This document shows, piece after piece, positions 1-6,448 of a stretch of 10,396 nt of DNA (position 1 is the stretch's first letter; each line of letters begins with the position of its first letter). The notes under the pieces are model-generated. The model saw only the letters and a list, made by a program, of their open reading frames with translations, was not told the DNA's origin and did no database searches. Source of the DNA: Lachnospiraceae bacterium (lineage in GTDB: Bacteria; Bacillota; Clostridia; Lachnospirales; Lachnospiraceae); assembly GCA_029068665.1 (NCBI GenBank), contig JAIECC010000172.1, positions 1 to 10,396 on the forward strand. The letters run 5' to 3'. Made by a program: the position numbers and the translations under genes.

Positions 1-1
1 T

Positions 2-67
2 GTATACACCATGAACAAATCCGATGTTACCCGTGAAATATTCAGTCAAATCCACATCAAGCGTTAA
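2..67 (+). CDS. Possible 3' end of an unidentified plus-strand gene
   Basis: A frame is open from the left edge of the window and stops at TAA (65-67), giving 21 residues that end in HIKR. The stop falls just before a good promoter at 75-103, as expected if one gene ends and another begins there. The same register is also open on the minus strand but has no in-frame start or ribosome binding site there, so the plus strand is preferred. The stretch is too short to assign to a family, and it may be non-coding. Confidence 0.3.
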   Translation, partial: VYTMNKSDVTREIFSQIHIKR

Positions 68-74
68 AAATCCC

Positions 75-103
75 TTTACTTATAGTTTTAAATACTATAT
101 AAT
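75..103 (+). promoter_or_regulatory. Sigma-A promoter of the DUF1836 gene
   Basis: The -35 hexamer TTTACT (75-80), a 17-bp spacer and a perfect -10 TATAAT (98-103) predict transcription starting near 110. This excludes the ATG at 104, which sits inside the promoter, as the start of the following gene and supports the ATG at 152. Confidence 0.75.
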
Positions 104-151
104 GTGGTTGTTAAAATACTTATTATATGCAATCTGAGAGGGGCGAATCAT

Positions 152-814
152 ATGATTGGAACTTCATTTGATGAAATAAAAAAGGAAATCCGTGATGCAA
201 TCCAGATGGATTACATTGAACCTGCTGATATTCCTGCAATTGAATTATATATGGATCAGGTGACCACCTTTATGGATAAGCACCTAAGCAACAATAAGCG
301 GCAGCCGGAGGATAAGATTCTGACCAAGACCATGATTAATAACTATACAAAGAATCACCTGTTACCTCCTCCGGAAAAGAAAAAATATTCCAAGGAACAT
401 ATCATTCTGTTGATTTATACCTATTATCTGAAGAACTTTTTATCCATTGGTGATATCCAGAAACTGCTGAATCCTATGATTGAGAAGTACTTTACTGCTT
501 CTGAAAAGGATTCCGTGAATCTAACCAGTATCTACAGTACTGTAGTAGAACTGGCTCAGCATCAGTATCAGCTGGACAAGCAGGGAATCTTCGAATCCTA
601 CGAGCTTGTATATAAGAAGCTTAAGGAAGAACACCCGGAAACACCTATGGATGAACATATGTCTTATTTACAAGACTTCACATTTGTTGCTTTGTTAAGC
701 TACGATATCTATCTTAAAACACAATTGGTAGAAAAAATCATTGATCAGCTTGCACCTCTGCCGGAAGCATCGGTACAAAAAGAAGCCGCTGAGCATAAAA
801 AGAAAGATAAATAA
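152..814 (+). CDS. DUF1836 domain-containing protein
   Basis: The 220-residue protein resembles the DUF1836 family of Firmicutes (B. subtilis YkrK-like), whose molecular role is not established. Residues 56-108 hold the recognisable core: a TMINNYTKNHLLPPP stretch, then KKKYSKEHIILLIYTYYLKNFLSI and DIQKLL, which reads like a MerR-type winged helix-turn-helix in which 'YTKNHLLPPP' plays the part of the MerR 'Y...GLL.P' element. The rest is helical and charged, and the tail is Lys-rich. No membrane segment or signal peptide is seen, so it is likely cytoplasmic. The start at ATG 152 follows a GAGAGGGG site (136-143) and lies downstream of the mapped promoter; a longer reading from 104 would begin in the -10 box. 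It appears monocistronic, ending in a bidirectional terminator. A DNA-binding role is inferred and no target is evident. Confidence 0.8.
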   Translation: MIGTSFDEIKKEIRDAIQMDYIEPADIPAIELYMDQVTTFMDKHLSNNKRQPEDKILTKTMINNYTKNHLLPPPEKKKYSKEHIILLIYTYYLKNFLSIGDIQKLLNPMIEKYFTASEKDSVNLTSIYSTVVELAQHQYQLDKQGIFESYELVYKKLKEEHPETPMDEHMSYLQDFTFVALLSYDIYLKTQLVEKIIDQLAPLPEASVQKEAAEHKKKDK

Positions 815-846
815 AAAATGAGCTGCCAGACTGGCAGCTCATTTTT
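814..846. terminator. Bidirectional rho-independent terminator
   Basis: A perfect 15-bp stem (814-828 with 832-846) has the core GAGCTGCCAG and a 3-nt loop. A-runs on the left and T-runs on the right give a U-tract in both directions. It overlaps the last base of the DUF1836 stop codon and lies 25 bp beyond the stop of the convergent YerC-like gene, so it can serve both. Confidence 0.9.
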
Positions 847-871
847 ATGCATTCCTATCAGAATACAGTCG

Positions 872-1174
872 TTATACTGTTTTCCCCTGTTCTTTTATTC
901 TCTCTAAGGCGGTTTTTAATCCATCCGTTCCATCATTGAGCATTCTGTTCACCCGACTTATGGTTGCCGTGGATGCACCGGTAATATTGGTAACCTCCAG
1001 GTAGGTACTGCCCTCCTCCAGCTTCTGTGCCACTGTAATCCGCTGTGCCAGAGAAAGTACTTCATTCACGGTACAAAGATCTCCAAAAAATGCATAATAC
1101 TCTTCTTTGGTCTTCAAAGTACTGATAGCATCAAATAGCAACTCTACGGACTCTGTATGTATTGTCTTGCGCAT
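872..1174 (-). CDS. yerC: YerC/YecD-family TrpR-like transcriptional regulator
   Basis: This 100-residue protein is a compact, all-helical DNA-binding protein of the TrpR superfamily and matches the B. subtilis YerC/YecD pattern. The signature FFGDLCTVNEVLSLAQR (29-45) precedes a helix-turn-helix at about 57-79, ending TGASTATISRVNRML. YerC-type proteins in Firmicutes have been linked by comparative genomics to control of histidine biosynthesis; I see no his gene here, so its target is unknown. An AGAGGTGG site at 1180-1187 lies 5 nt before ATG 1174. The GTG at 1183 is in frame but falls inside this ribosome binding site, so it is rejected as the start. The gene follows the amylase gene by 55 bp without a visible terminator and with no clear promoter of its own, so co-transcription with the amylase is likely. 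Its length is typical of the family. Confidence 0.9.
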   Translation of the reverse strand: MRKTIHTESVELLFDAISTLKTKEEYYAFFGDLCTVNEVLSLAQRITVAQKLEEGSTYLEVTNITGASTATISRVNRMLNDGTDGLKTALERIKEQGKTV

Positions 1175-1229
1175 ATATTCCACCTCTTCCCAATCCTGTC
1201 ATGATGTCATTCTGCATATGTGTCCATTC

Positions 1230-2699
1230 TTAGCTTGTCTTTCTTGGTTTCGGTTCCTTTTGAATCCATACGGCAACAGCTGCCCGGTTGACATAGAAAT
1301 CTCCGAAGCCTTCTTCATCGATCTTTATATTGTACTTGGCATTCTTCATTTCATCCACAAAATGCATGCCGGCAAATCGTTTTCCGATATACATACGCTT
1401 CGTACCTCCGGTGCCGTCTGACAATATTACGGCACAACCGGAGCCTTTATGTGCTTCATCTCCTTCTCTGGTCCAACCGATTACATTTGGATTATCCAGA
1501 TAGTCATGCTGCGGACCATAAGCATACTTTTTCCGAAGCTTCAGCAGCCGGTCCAGAACAGACTTCATAGCCGGAATATTATCATGTGGAATTCCGGCGT
1601 AATCTCCATAAAAAAGACAAGGATAACCACTTGCCCGCAGCATAATCAGTGCATATGCCATTGGCTTAAACCAGTCCTCTACCCAGGATTCCAAGGATTG
1701 TCCCGGCTGGCTGTCATGATTCTCTACAAAGGTAACTGCCTGCATAGGACAACGCTGAACTAATGTATTATCAAAGATGGTCCGCAAATCATAGCTGCCA
1801 TGTGCCTTAGATGCATCATGAAAATGCAGGTGCAGCGGAACATCAAACAAGCTCATATTATACTCTACCTTTTCCAGATAAGATTCCAGATGCCGTACAT
1901 CCCAATGCCAGTATTCTCCTACGGTAAACAGCTCTTTTCCGGTTATCTCACGCATGGCAGGCAGCCACTTCCGATAGAAGCTGCTGCCAATATGCTTTAC
2001 TGCATCCAGGCGCATGCCGCTTACACCTGTTGTATCCAGATACCACTGACCCCAGCGGTATAATTCCTGGCTTACCTCCGGATTATCAAAGTCCACATCG
2101 GAGCCCATCAGGTAATCATAATTTCCATTTTCATCATCTACATCCGTATCAAAGTTTTTTCCAACAAACTTATAAATTGCACTTTTGCAGGCTTCCTGAT
2201 CCCAGTCAATTCCATCAAAATGATTCCAATTCCAGGTGAACTTCGAGTATTTACCCTTTCTGCCCGGAAAAGTAAACTTGGTCCAGCCAAGAATTACCTT
2301 CTTATCTCCAATCATCTGATTTCGATTACATGCGTTGAACTCTTCTGCCGTAATCTCTTCCGCTTCGTCTGCGCCCATTTTATGATTCAATACAATATCT
2401 GCATATACTTCAATTCCCTTTGCCTGCAAGGTCTGGATTGCATCCAGATATTCGTCCTTGGTTCCATACTTGGTCGGGACAGTTCCTTTTTGATCGAATT
2501 CACCCAAATCATACAAGTCATAGGCTCCATATCCTACATCCTGAATTCCCTTTGCCCCTTTATATGCCGGCGGCAGCCAGACCGCACTGACACCCATCGT
2601 CTTTAACTTCGAAGCATTTGCTTTCACCGTTTTCCATAAAGAAGCATCCTCCGGCAAATACCACTCAAAATATTGCATCATTAACCCATTCTGCTCCAT
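1230..2699 (-). CDS. amyA: Cytoplasmic alpha-amylase, GH13 subfamily 5 type
   Basis: The enzyme hydrolyses internal alpha-1,4-glucosidic bonds in starch, glycogen or maltodextrins. At 489 residues it matches the bacterial GH13_5 liquefying/intracellular type (B. licheniformis amylase, E. coli AmyA). The four GH13 regions are visible: DIVLNH (101-106), GMRLDAVKH (228-236, nucleophile Asp232), VGEYW (260-264, acid/base Glu262) and FVENHD (324-329, Asp329), each one residue off the licheniformis numbering. Region IV has Glu where FVDNHD is more usual. A B-domain calcium-site stretch, ENGNYDYLMGSD (190-201), is present. There is no signal peptide, so it should act inside the cell on stored glycogen or imported dextrins. 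The start at ATG 2699 is set by GGAGG (2708-2712), 8 nt upstream, and by homology, since the mature domain begins MEQNGLMMQYFEW. A longer TTG start at 2783 would lie inside the promoter. No CRE-like catabolite site was recognised. Confidence 0.95.
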   Translation of the reverse strand: MEQNGLMMQYFEWYLPEDASLWKTVKANASKLKTMGVSAVWLPPAYKGAKGIQDVGYGAYDLYDLGEFDQKGTVPTKYGTKDEYLDAIQTLQAKGIEVYADIVLNHKMGADEAEEITAEEFNACNRNQMIGDKKVILGWTKFTFPGRKGKYSKFTWNWNHFDGIDWDQEACKSAIYKFVGKNFDTDVDDENGNYDYLMGSDVDFDNPEVSQELYRWGQWYLDTTGVSGMRLDAVKHIGSSFYRKWLPAMREITGKELFTVGEYWHWDVRHLESYLEKVEYNMSLFDVPLHLHFHDASKAHGSYDLRTIFDNTLVQRCPMQAVTFVENHDSQPGQSLESWVEDWFKPMAYALIMLRASGYPCLFYGDYAGIPHDNIPAMKSVLDRLLKLRKKYAYGPQHDYLDNPNVIGWTREGDEAHKGSGCAVILSDGTGGTKRMYIGKRFAGMHFVDEMKNAKYNIKIDEEGFGDFYVNRAAVAVWIQKEPKPRKTS

Positions 2700-2754
2700 A
2701 CCCTTTTCCTCCGCATATACTTTATGACTTTCAAGCCTTATTTCCATAGTATTA

Positions 2755-2783
2755 ACTATACAGGAAGAAGCCTCAAAATTCAA
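2755..2783 (-). promoter_or_regulatory. Sigma-A promoter of the amylase gene
   Basis: Read on the minus strand: TTGAAT (2778-2783), a 17-bp spacer, then TATAGT (2755-2760). The predicted start is near 2748, giving a leader of about 49 nt before ATG 2699. The -35 box touches the hairpin that ends the upstream gene, so the intergenic space is very compact. Confidence 0.65.
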
Positions 2784-2799
2784 GCCGAACCTTCGGCTT
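2782..2799 (-). terminator. Possible terminator of the membrane-protein gene
   Basis: A perfect inverted repeat, AAGCCGAA with TTCGGCTT (8 bp), has a 2-nt centre. On the minus strand it is followed by GAATTTTG, a weak U-tract. It lies about 40 bp beyond the stop of the upstream minus-strand gene and abuts the amylase -35 box, so some read-through is possible. Confidence 0.45.
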
Positions 2800-2837
2800 A
2801 CAACAGTCCAAAAGACCTCTCTGGGACACGGGAATAT

Positions 2838-3497
2838 CTACCTCGGTTCAATCTTGAATGCTTTTGTATCCAGATATTTAAAATAATCCTCCGGTACATA
2901 GCTTTGTCCACTTGAATTCCATATTGTCACTGTCACTGCTTCTCCATCTCCCAAATCCGTCGCAAATCCAAGAAAATCACTGGTTCCGGTTTCACCGTTT
3001 AAATCATAGGAAATAGACACACAGATGTATTCAAATTCTCTTCCTTCATTGTTTGTATAAGTCCCTCTTGAAACGGATGCATTCTCGGCATCATTCACAT
3101 GCATGGAAGTCATCTGTTCCTCTAACCAGTCCGAAGGCGAATCTGTATATGTACATCCATAAATGAGCATATGAAGATTCTCATAATCAACCGTTTCTAC
3201 ATTCGAATATGATATGGTATCCTCCCAAAACGATACTTCATCCTCACCAAATTCTTCCGGAACCTGTTTTACACACAGCACAGCCATAGGGTGTTCCAAA
3301 ATACGATAGCTTTCTTTTCTTATTTTCCAAGTCTGCACAAAGATAATGACAAGAACAGAAAGAACAGCCACTCCTCCCAAAATAAACAGCAGGATTTCCC
3401 ACCAGAACAGTCCTTTCTTTTTTTGATTTTCTGATGGCTGGTTGGACTCTGACCACAATTCCTCCATTTGCTGCCGATTTTCCTGATTCTGTTCCAT
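2838..3497 (-). CDS. Single-pass membrane protein of unknown function
   Basis: I do not recognise a family. The 219-residue protein has an acidic, Gln/Glu/Asn-rich N-terminus (1-25), a KKK cluster (26-28) and one strongly hydrophobic segment at about 31-54 beginning FWWEILLFILGG. A soluble domain of about 160 residues follows. The positive cluster ahead of the segment predicts an N-in topology with the C-terminal domain outside the membrane. That domain is rich in acidic and aromatic residues and in Ser/Thr, with alternating patterns such as FEYICVSISYDL and AVTVTIWNSSGQSYVPEDYF that suggest beta structure. There is no lipobox or cell-wall anchor. The start is well supported: AAGGAGGAG (3504-3512) ends 6 nt before ATG 3497. 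The gene has its own promoter and appears monocistronic. A surface sensor or accessory role is possible but unsupported. Confidence 0.75.
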   Translation of the reverse strand: MEQNQENRQQMEELWSESNQPSENQKKKGLFWWEILLFILGGVAVLSVLVIIFVQTWKIRKESYRILEHPMAVLCVKQVPEEFGEDEVSFWEDTISYSNVETVDYENLHMLIYGCTYTDSPSDWLEEQMTSMHVNDAENASVSRGTYTNNEGREFEYICVSISYDLNGETGTSDFLGFATDLGDGEAVTVTIWNSSGQSYVPEDYFKYLDTKAFKIEPR

Positions 3498-3561
3498 TTC
3501 TTTCTCCTCCTTGAATATGAATTATCATCGCTGTTCTATGTAATAGCCTTATTTCTTATTT

Positions 3562-3590
3562 ATTGTATCATATCCACATTCCCCTTGCCA
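3562..3590 (-). promoter_or_regulatory. Probable promoter of the membrane-protein gene
   Basis: Read on the minus strand: a TGGCAA -35 (3585-3590), a 17-bp spacer and TACAAT (3562-3567), preceded by TGA that makes an extended -10. The predicted start is near 3555, leaving a leader of roughly 58 nt. The weak -35 is offset by the extended -10. Confidence 0.5.
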
Positions 3591-3674
3591 TACCTACATA
3601 TCGGTATCATTCATTGTATTTTCCAGATACAGACATAGAGGCAAGAAAACAAATGAATATAACAACTGAAACTA

Positions 3675-3703
3675 TTGATTTTTTTCACAAAATCATCTAT
3701 GCT
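3675..3703 (+). promoter_or_regulatory. Sigma-A promoter of purC
   Basis: TTGATT (3675-3680), a 17-bp spacer and TATGCT (3698-3703) place transcription near 3710. That leaves only about 36 nt of leader before purC, too short for a purine riboswitch, and none is recognisable. The divergent region 3498-3745 otherwise holds only the opposite promoter; no clear operator palindrome was seen. Confidence 0.6.
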
Positions 3704-3745
3704 TAACAGGACTTAAGGTAAATTCTATGATAGAGAGGTAAACAA

Positions 3746-4624
3746 ATGAGTACAACAGAAATAAAACCAATAAAAGAAGGCAAGGTTCGTGAAATCTATG
3801 ACAACGGAGACAGTTTAATTATGGTTGCAACAGACCGGATCAGTTGCTTTGATGTGATTCTTAAGAATACGATTCACAAAAAGGGCGCCGTATTAACCCA
3901 GATGTCAAAGTTCTGGTTTGACCTGACCTCTGACATTCTTCCGAATCACATGATATCCACCGATGTAAAGGACATGCCGGAATTCTTCCAACAGCAAAAG
4001 TTTGACGGCAACAGTATGCTGTGCAGAAAGCTGGAAATGCTTCCGATCGAGTGTATTGTCCGGGGATATATTACCGGAAGCGGCTGGGCAAGCTATCAGG
4101 AAAATGGAACCGTATGCGGCATCCGGCTGCCGGAAGGCCTGCAGGAATCAGACAAACTTCCAGAGCCAATCTACACGCCTTCCACCAAGGCAGACTTAGG
4201 CGACCATGACGAGAATATATCCTTCGAGCAGAGTGTGGACCATCTGGAAAAGCTCTATCCGGGAAAGGGTCTGGAATATGCAACAAAGCTTAAGGATTAC
4301 ACCATTGCATTGTACAAAAAATGTGCAGATTATGCCTTAACAAAGGGAATCATTATTGCAGATACCAAGTTCGAATTTGGCTTGGATGAGAACGGAAATA
4401 TCGTAGTAGGAGATGAAATCCTCACACCGGACAGCTCCCGCTTCTGGCCGGCAGATGGTTACGAACCGGGACACGGACAGCCATCCTTTGATAAGCAGTT
4501 TGCAAGAGACTGGTTAAAGGAAAATCCGGATAACGACTGGACTCTTCCGGATGAGGTTGCCCAAAAGACCATTGATAAGTATTTAGAAGCCTATGAACTC
4601 CTGACCGGAAAGCCTCTTGTATAG
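3746..4624 (+). CDS. purC: SAICAR synthetase (phosphoribosylaminoimidazole-succinocarboxamide synthase)
   Basis: PurC joins CAIR and aspartate with ATP to form SAICAR, a middle step of de novo purine synthesis in the cytoplasm. Visible motifs are the N-terminal KEGKVREIYDNGDSLIMVATDR nucleotide-binding region (10-31, beginning at the 'KEGKVR' element), the signature LPIECIVRGYITGSGW (99-114), and ADTKFEFG (205-212), followed by VGDEILTPDSSRFWP (221-235). At 292 residues it belongs to the longer form, like yeast Ade1, not the roughly 235-residue form found in Bacillus and E. coli. GAGAGG (3733-3738) lies 7 nt before ATG 3746. The gene is transcribed alone; no other pur gene follows in the same direction. 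It faces purE, the enzyme that supplies its CAIR substrate, across a shared terminator. Confidence 0.97.
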   Translation: MSTTEIKPIKEGKVREIYDNGDSLIMVATDRISCFDVILKNTIHKKGAVLTQMSKFWFDLTSDILPNHMISTDVKDMPEFFQQQKFDGNSMLCRKLEMLPIECIVRGYITGSGWASYQENGTVCGIRLPEGLQESDKLPEPIYTPSTKADLGDHDENISFEQSVDHLEKLYPGKGLEYATKLKDYTIALYKKCADYALTKGIIIADTKFEFGLDENGNIVVGDEILTPDSSRFWPADGYEPGHGQPSFDKQFARDWLKENPDNDWTLPDEVAQKTIDKYLEAYELLTGKPLV

Positions 4625-4686
4625 ACTTTTATCCCAAAAAAGCAGCTATAATGGCATAACGTGCCACCATAAAGCTTCATAATCAT

Positions 4687-4743
4687 AAAATCCGGCATTC
4701 AGGAATGCTTCATGTCTGTTTCTATTCCTAAATGCCGGATTTT
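4687..4743. terminator. Bidirectional terminator between purC and purE
   Basis: AAAATCCGGCATT (4687-4699) pairs with AATGCCGGATTTT (4731-4743). After one C/A mismatch, AGGAAT (4701-4706) pairs with ATTCCT (4724-4729), giving about 19 paired bases around a 17-nt loop. An A-run on the left and TTTTAATTTTA on the right supply U-tracts both ways. It ends 5 bp from the purE stop codon, and the remaining 4625-4686 holds nothing clear. Confidence 0.85.
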
Positions 4744-4747
4744 AATT

Positions 4748-5236
4748 TTAACTAAATTGTTTCATTACCTCTTCATTGGCTTTCATAGCACTTTCTTCCA
4801 TGTCCTTCCGCTCAGCCAGCAACCGTTCCCGAAGTTCCGGATGCTGAAGCGCCATAATCTGCAGTGCCAGATAAGCAGCATTTTTACTTCCATTGATAGC
4901 TACCGTAGCAACCGGGATTCCTGATGGCATCTGTACAATAGAATACAGGGCATCCATTCCATCCAATACAGAACCGGACAATGGTACACCAATAACCGGA
5001 AGTACCGTCTGTGACGCTACAACTCCCGGAAGTGCAGCCGCCATACCCGCCGCTGTAATAATAACCTCGGTTCCATTCTGATTGGTTTCTTCCATAAATG
5101 CAGAAAGTCCTGCATGGGCGCGATGGGCTGACAAACATCTTACATCAACGCTGACCCCATAGTCCTTTAATATTTTGATTGCCGGCTCTACCTTTGGCAG
5201 ATCACTGGTAGAACCCATAATAACAGCAGTTCTCAT
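4748..5236 (-). CDS. purE: N5-carboxyaminoimidazole ribonucleotide mutase / AIR carboxylase (PurE)
   Basis: PurE makes CAIR, the substrate of PurC, in de novo purine synthesis; class I enzymes move the carboxyl of N5-CAIR and class II enzymes carboxylate AIR with CO2. The 162-residue protein has the normal length and the expected landmarks: MGSTSDLP (7-14), SAHRAH (36-41), AAGMAAALPG (62-71), IGVPLSG (82-88) and the near-invariant SIVQMPSGIPVATVAI (99-114). Two active-site motifs depart from the class I consensus: SAHRTP reads SAHRAH, and the GAGGAAHLPG histidine is Ala68. His38 of SAHR is kept. No purK is in the window, so the class cannot be decided from context. AGGAAAGGAA (5244-5253) lies 7 nt before ATG 5236. 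It has its own promoter and is convergent with purC. Confidence 0.93.
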   Translation of the reverse strand: MRTAVIMGSTSDLPKVEPAIKILKDYGVSVDVRCLSAHRAHAGLSAFMEETNQNGTEVIITAAGMAAALPGVVASQTVLPVIGVPLSGSVLDGMDALYSIVQMPSGIPVATVAINGSKNAAYLALQIMALQHPELRERLLAERKDMEESAMKANEEVMKQFS

Positions 5237-5268
5237 AGTTTCATTCCTTTCCTTTTGTATTATTCTTT

Positions 5269-5297
5269 ATTCTATAGTATTTCTTTTCTTTTTTCAA
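5269..5297 (-). promoter_or_regulatory. Sigma-A promoter of purE
   Basis: Read on the minus strand: TTGAAA (5292-5297), a 17-bp A-rich spacer and TAGAAT (5269-5274). The predicted start is near 5262, giving a leader of about 26 nt. It lies back to back with the promoter of the substrate-binding protein. Confidence 0.65.
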
Positions 5298-5305
5298 CGA
5301 TTACA

Positions 5306-5334
5306 CTGGCATTTTGCCTTTCCCTGAATATAAT
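5306..5334 (+). promoter_or_regulatory. Probable promoter of the substrate-binding lipoprotein gene
   Basis: CTGGCA (5306-5311), a 17-bp spacer and a perfect TATAAT (5329-5334) put the start near 5341. The -35 region overlaps a small inverted repeat GGCA-TTT-TGCC (5308-5318), which might be an operator, but this is speculative. Confidence 0.55.
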
Positions 5335-5365
5335 ACCTATAAATCTTTATAATTTAGGAGTTATT

Positions 5366-6370
5366 ATGACACATAAACTGAAAGGATTACTGGCAGTTCT
5401 ATGCACCCTGATGCTGTTCATCTGTCCCCTAAGTGCCTGCAATAAAACTCAGGATAACCTGACAACCGTGACCTTGAACGAGGTTGCCCACTCTATATTT
5501 TATGCACCACAATATGTAGCCATCGAGCTTGGATATTTTGAAGAAGAAGGTATTAATCTTGAACTGGTAACCGGCTTTGGCGCGGATAAGACCATGAGCG
5601 CCATGGTTGCTGGAGAAGCAGATATCGGCTTTATGGGCTCTGAATCCTCCATTTATCTGTATAATGAAGGAGCCGAAGACTATGCAGTAAACTTTGCCCA
5701 GTTAACCCAACGGGCCGGCAACTTCCTGGTCGCACGGGAGAATACGGATCAATTCCAGTGGTCTGACTTAGTAGGCAAAGAGGTCATCGGCGGAAGACCT
5801 GGCGGTATGCCGGAAATGGTACTGGAATACATTTTAAAACTAAACAACATCAACCCGGAACAGGATGTGACCTTAGTTCAAAACATTGATTTTGGAAATA
5901 CTTCCGGTGCATTTGCCGGCGGTGCCGGAGATTATACTGTGGAATTCGAACCTTCCGCTACTGCCTTAGAGCAGCAAGGTGCCGGTTATGTAGTTGCCTC
6001 TCTGGGCGTTGACAGCGGATATGTTCCTTACACCGCATACTGTGCAAAGAAAAGCTATATCAGCGAAAATCCGGAAATCATCCAAAGCTTTACCAATGCT
6101 CTGCAAAAAGGTATGGATTATGTAAACAGTCATACACCGGAAGAAATCGCTGAAGTAATTGCACCTCAATTCGAGGAAACGGATCTGGAAACTCTGACGA
6201 TCATTGTGGAACGCTATGCCGCTCAGGATACCTGGAAAGAAAACCTCATATTTGAAGAAGAAAGCTTCCTGCTGCTGGAAAACATCCTGGATGAAGCCGG
6301 AGAGTTGGAAACCTTTGCGCCTTATGAAGACCTGGTTGACACCAGCTATGCAGAAAAAGCACTGAAATAA
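5366..6370 (+). CDS. ABC transporter substrate-binding lipoprotein, NMT1/SsuA/ThiY-like
   Basis: The 334-residue precursor starts with a Lys-containing signal peptide and a lipobox, LSAC, with Cys25 as the predicted lipidated residue. The mature protein would be anchored outside the cytoplasmic membrane to capture a small solute. The fold is the type II periplasmic-binding NMT1/SsuA class: YAPQYVAIELGYFEEEGINL (47-66), TMSAMVAGEADIGFMG (75-90), GKEVIGGRPGGMPEM (138-152) and the DYTVEFEPSATALE region (about 193-206), typical of clostridial proteins annotated for nitrate, sulfonate, taurine, thiamine-precursor or riboflavin uptake. Substrate cannot be told from sequence. No permease or ATPase gene is adjacent, and a terminator region follows, so it is an orphan that must pair with components elsewhere. 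ATG 5366 is chosen because AGGAG (5356-5360) precedes it by 5 nt and the signal peptide begins there; the upstream reading from 5255 runs through the promoter. Confidence 0.92.
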   Translation: MTHKLKGLLAVLCTLMLFICPLSACNKTQDNLTTVTLNEVAHSIFYAPQYVAIELGYFEEEGINLELVTGFGADKTMSAMVAGEADIGFMGSESSIYLYNEGAEDYAVNFAQLTQRAGNFLVARENTDQFQWSDLVGKEVIGGRPGGMPEMVLEYILKLNNINPEQDVTLVQNIDFGNTSGAFAGGAGDYTVEFEPSATALEQQGAGYVVASLGVDSGYVPYTAYCAKKSYISENPEIIQSFTNALQKGMDYVNSHTPEEIAEVIAPQFEETDLETLTIIVERYAAQDTWKENLIFEEESFLLLENILDEAGELETFAPYEDLVDTSYAEKALK

Positions 6371-6376
6371 AATCTC

Positions 6377-6398
6377 TGAAATCGGTTTATCGATTTCA
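6377..6398 (+). terminator. Hairpin after the substrate-binding protein gene
   Basis: TGAAATCG (6377-6384) pairs with CGATTTCA (6391-6398) around GTTTAT, starting 6 bp after the stop codon. It is followed by ATAAAAATG, which lacks a U-tract on the plus strand, so on its own it would be a weak terminator; the larger hairpin just downstream probably does the work. Confidence 0.35.
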
Positions 6399-6403
6399 AT
6401 AAA

Positions 6404-6442
6404 AATGCCATGCTGCCTATCCATCTCAGGCCGCATGGCATT
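6404..6442. terminator. Bidirectional terminator between the lipoprotein and aminopeptidase genes
   Basis: AATGCCATGC (6404-6413) pairs with GCATGGCATT (6433-6442), extended inward after one mismatch by GCCT (6415-6418) with AGGC (6428-6431). On the minus strand it is followed by TTTTTATTG, a good U-tract, and on the plus strand by a T-rich stretch. It begins 7 bp past the aminopeptidase stop. Confidence 0.8.
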
Positions 6443-6448
6443 ATCATT

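Noticed and set aside
1..67. Minus-strand frame reading DVDLTEYFTGNIGFVHG
   Set aside because: It looks protein-like but has an upstream in-frame stop and no ATG or ribosome binding site before it; the same register on the plus strand gives an equally open frame that ends in a stop.
1107..2606. Several plus-strand frames across the amylase and YerC-like genes
   Set aside because: They are shadows of well-supported minus-strand genes, with low-complexity Cys/His/Pro-rich translations and no translation signals.
2700..2783. A longer amylase N-terminus starting at TTG 2783
   Set aside because: The extension runs through the predicted promoter and the strong GGAGG site at 2708-2712, and homologous amylases begin at MEQNG.
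3498..3745. A purine riboswitch ahead of purC
   Set aside because: The leader after the predicted start is only about 36 nt and none of the conserved riboswitch core could be recognised.
4071..4286. Open frame opposite purC on the minus strand
   Set aside because: It lies wholly inside a clear purC, has no ribosome binding site, and its composition is that of an antisense shadow.
4652..4666. TGGCA-TAACG-TGCCA hairpin after purC
   Set aside because: It is only 5 bp with no U-tract; the much stronger hairpin at 4687-4743 explains termination.
5307..5318. TGGCATTTTGCC as a sigma-54 -24/-12 promoter
   Set aside because: The distance between the GG and GC elements is 2 bp too short, while a perfect TATAAT with a 17-bp spacer is present.
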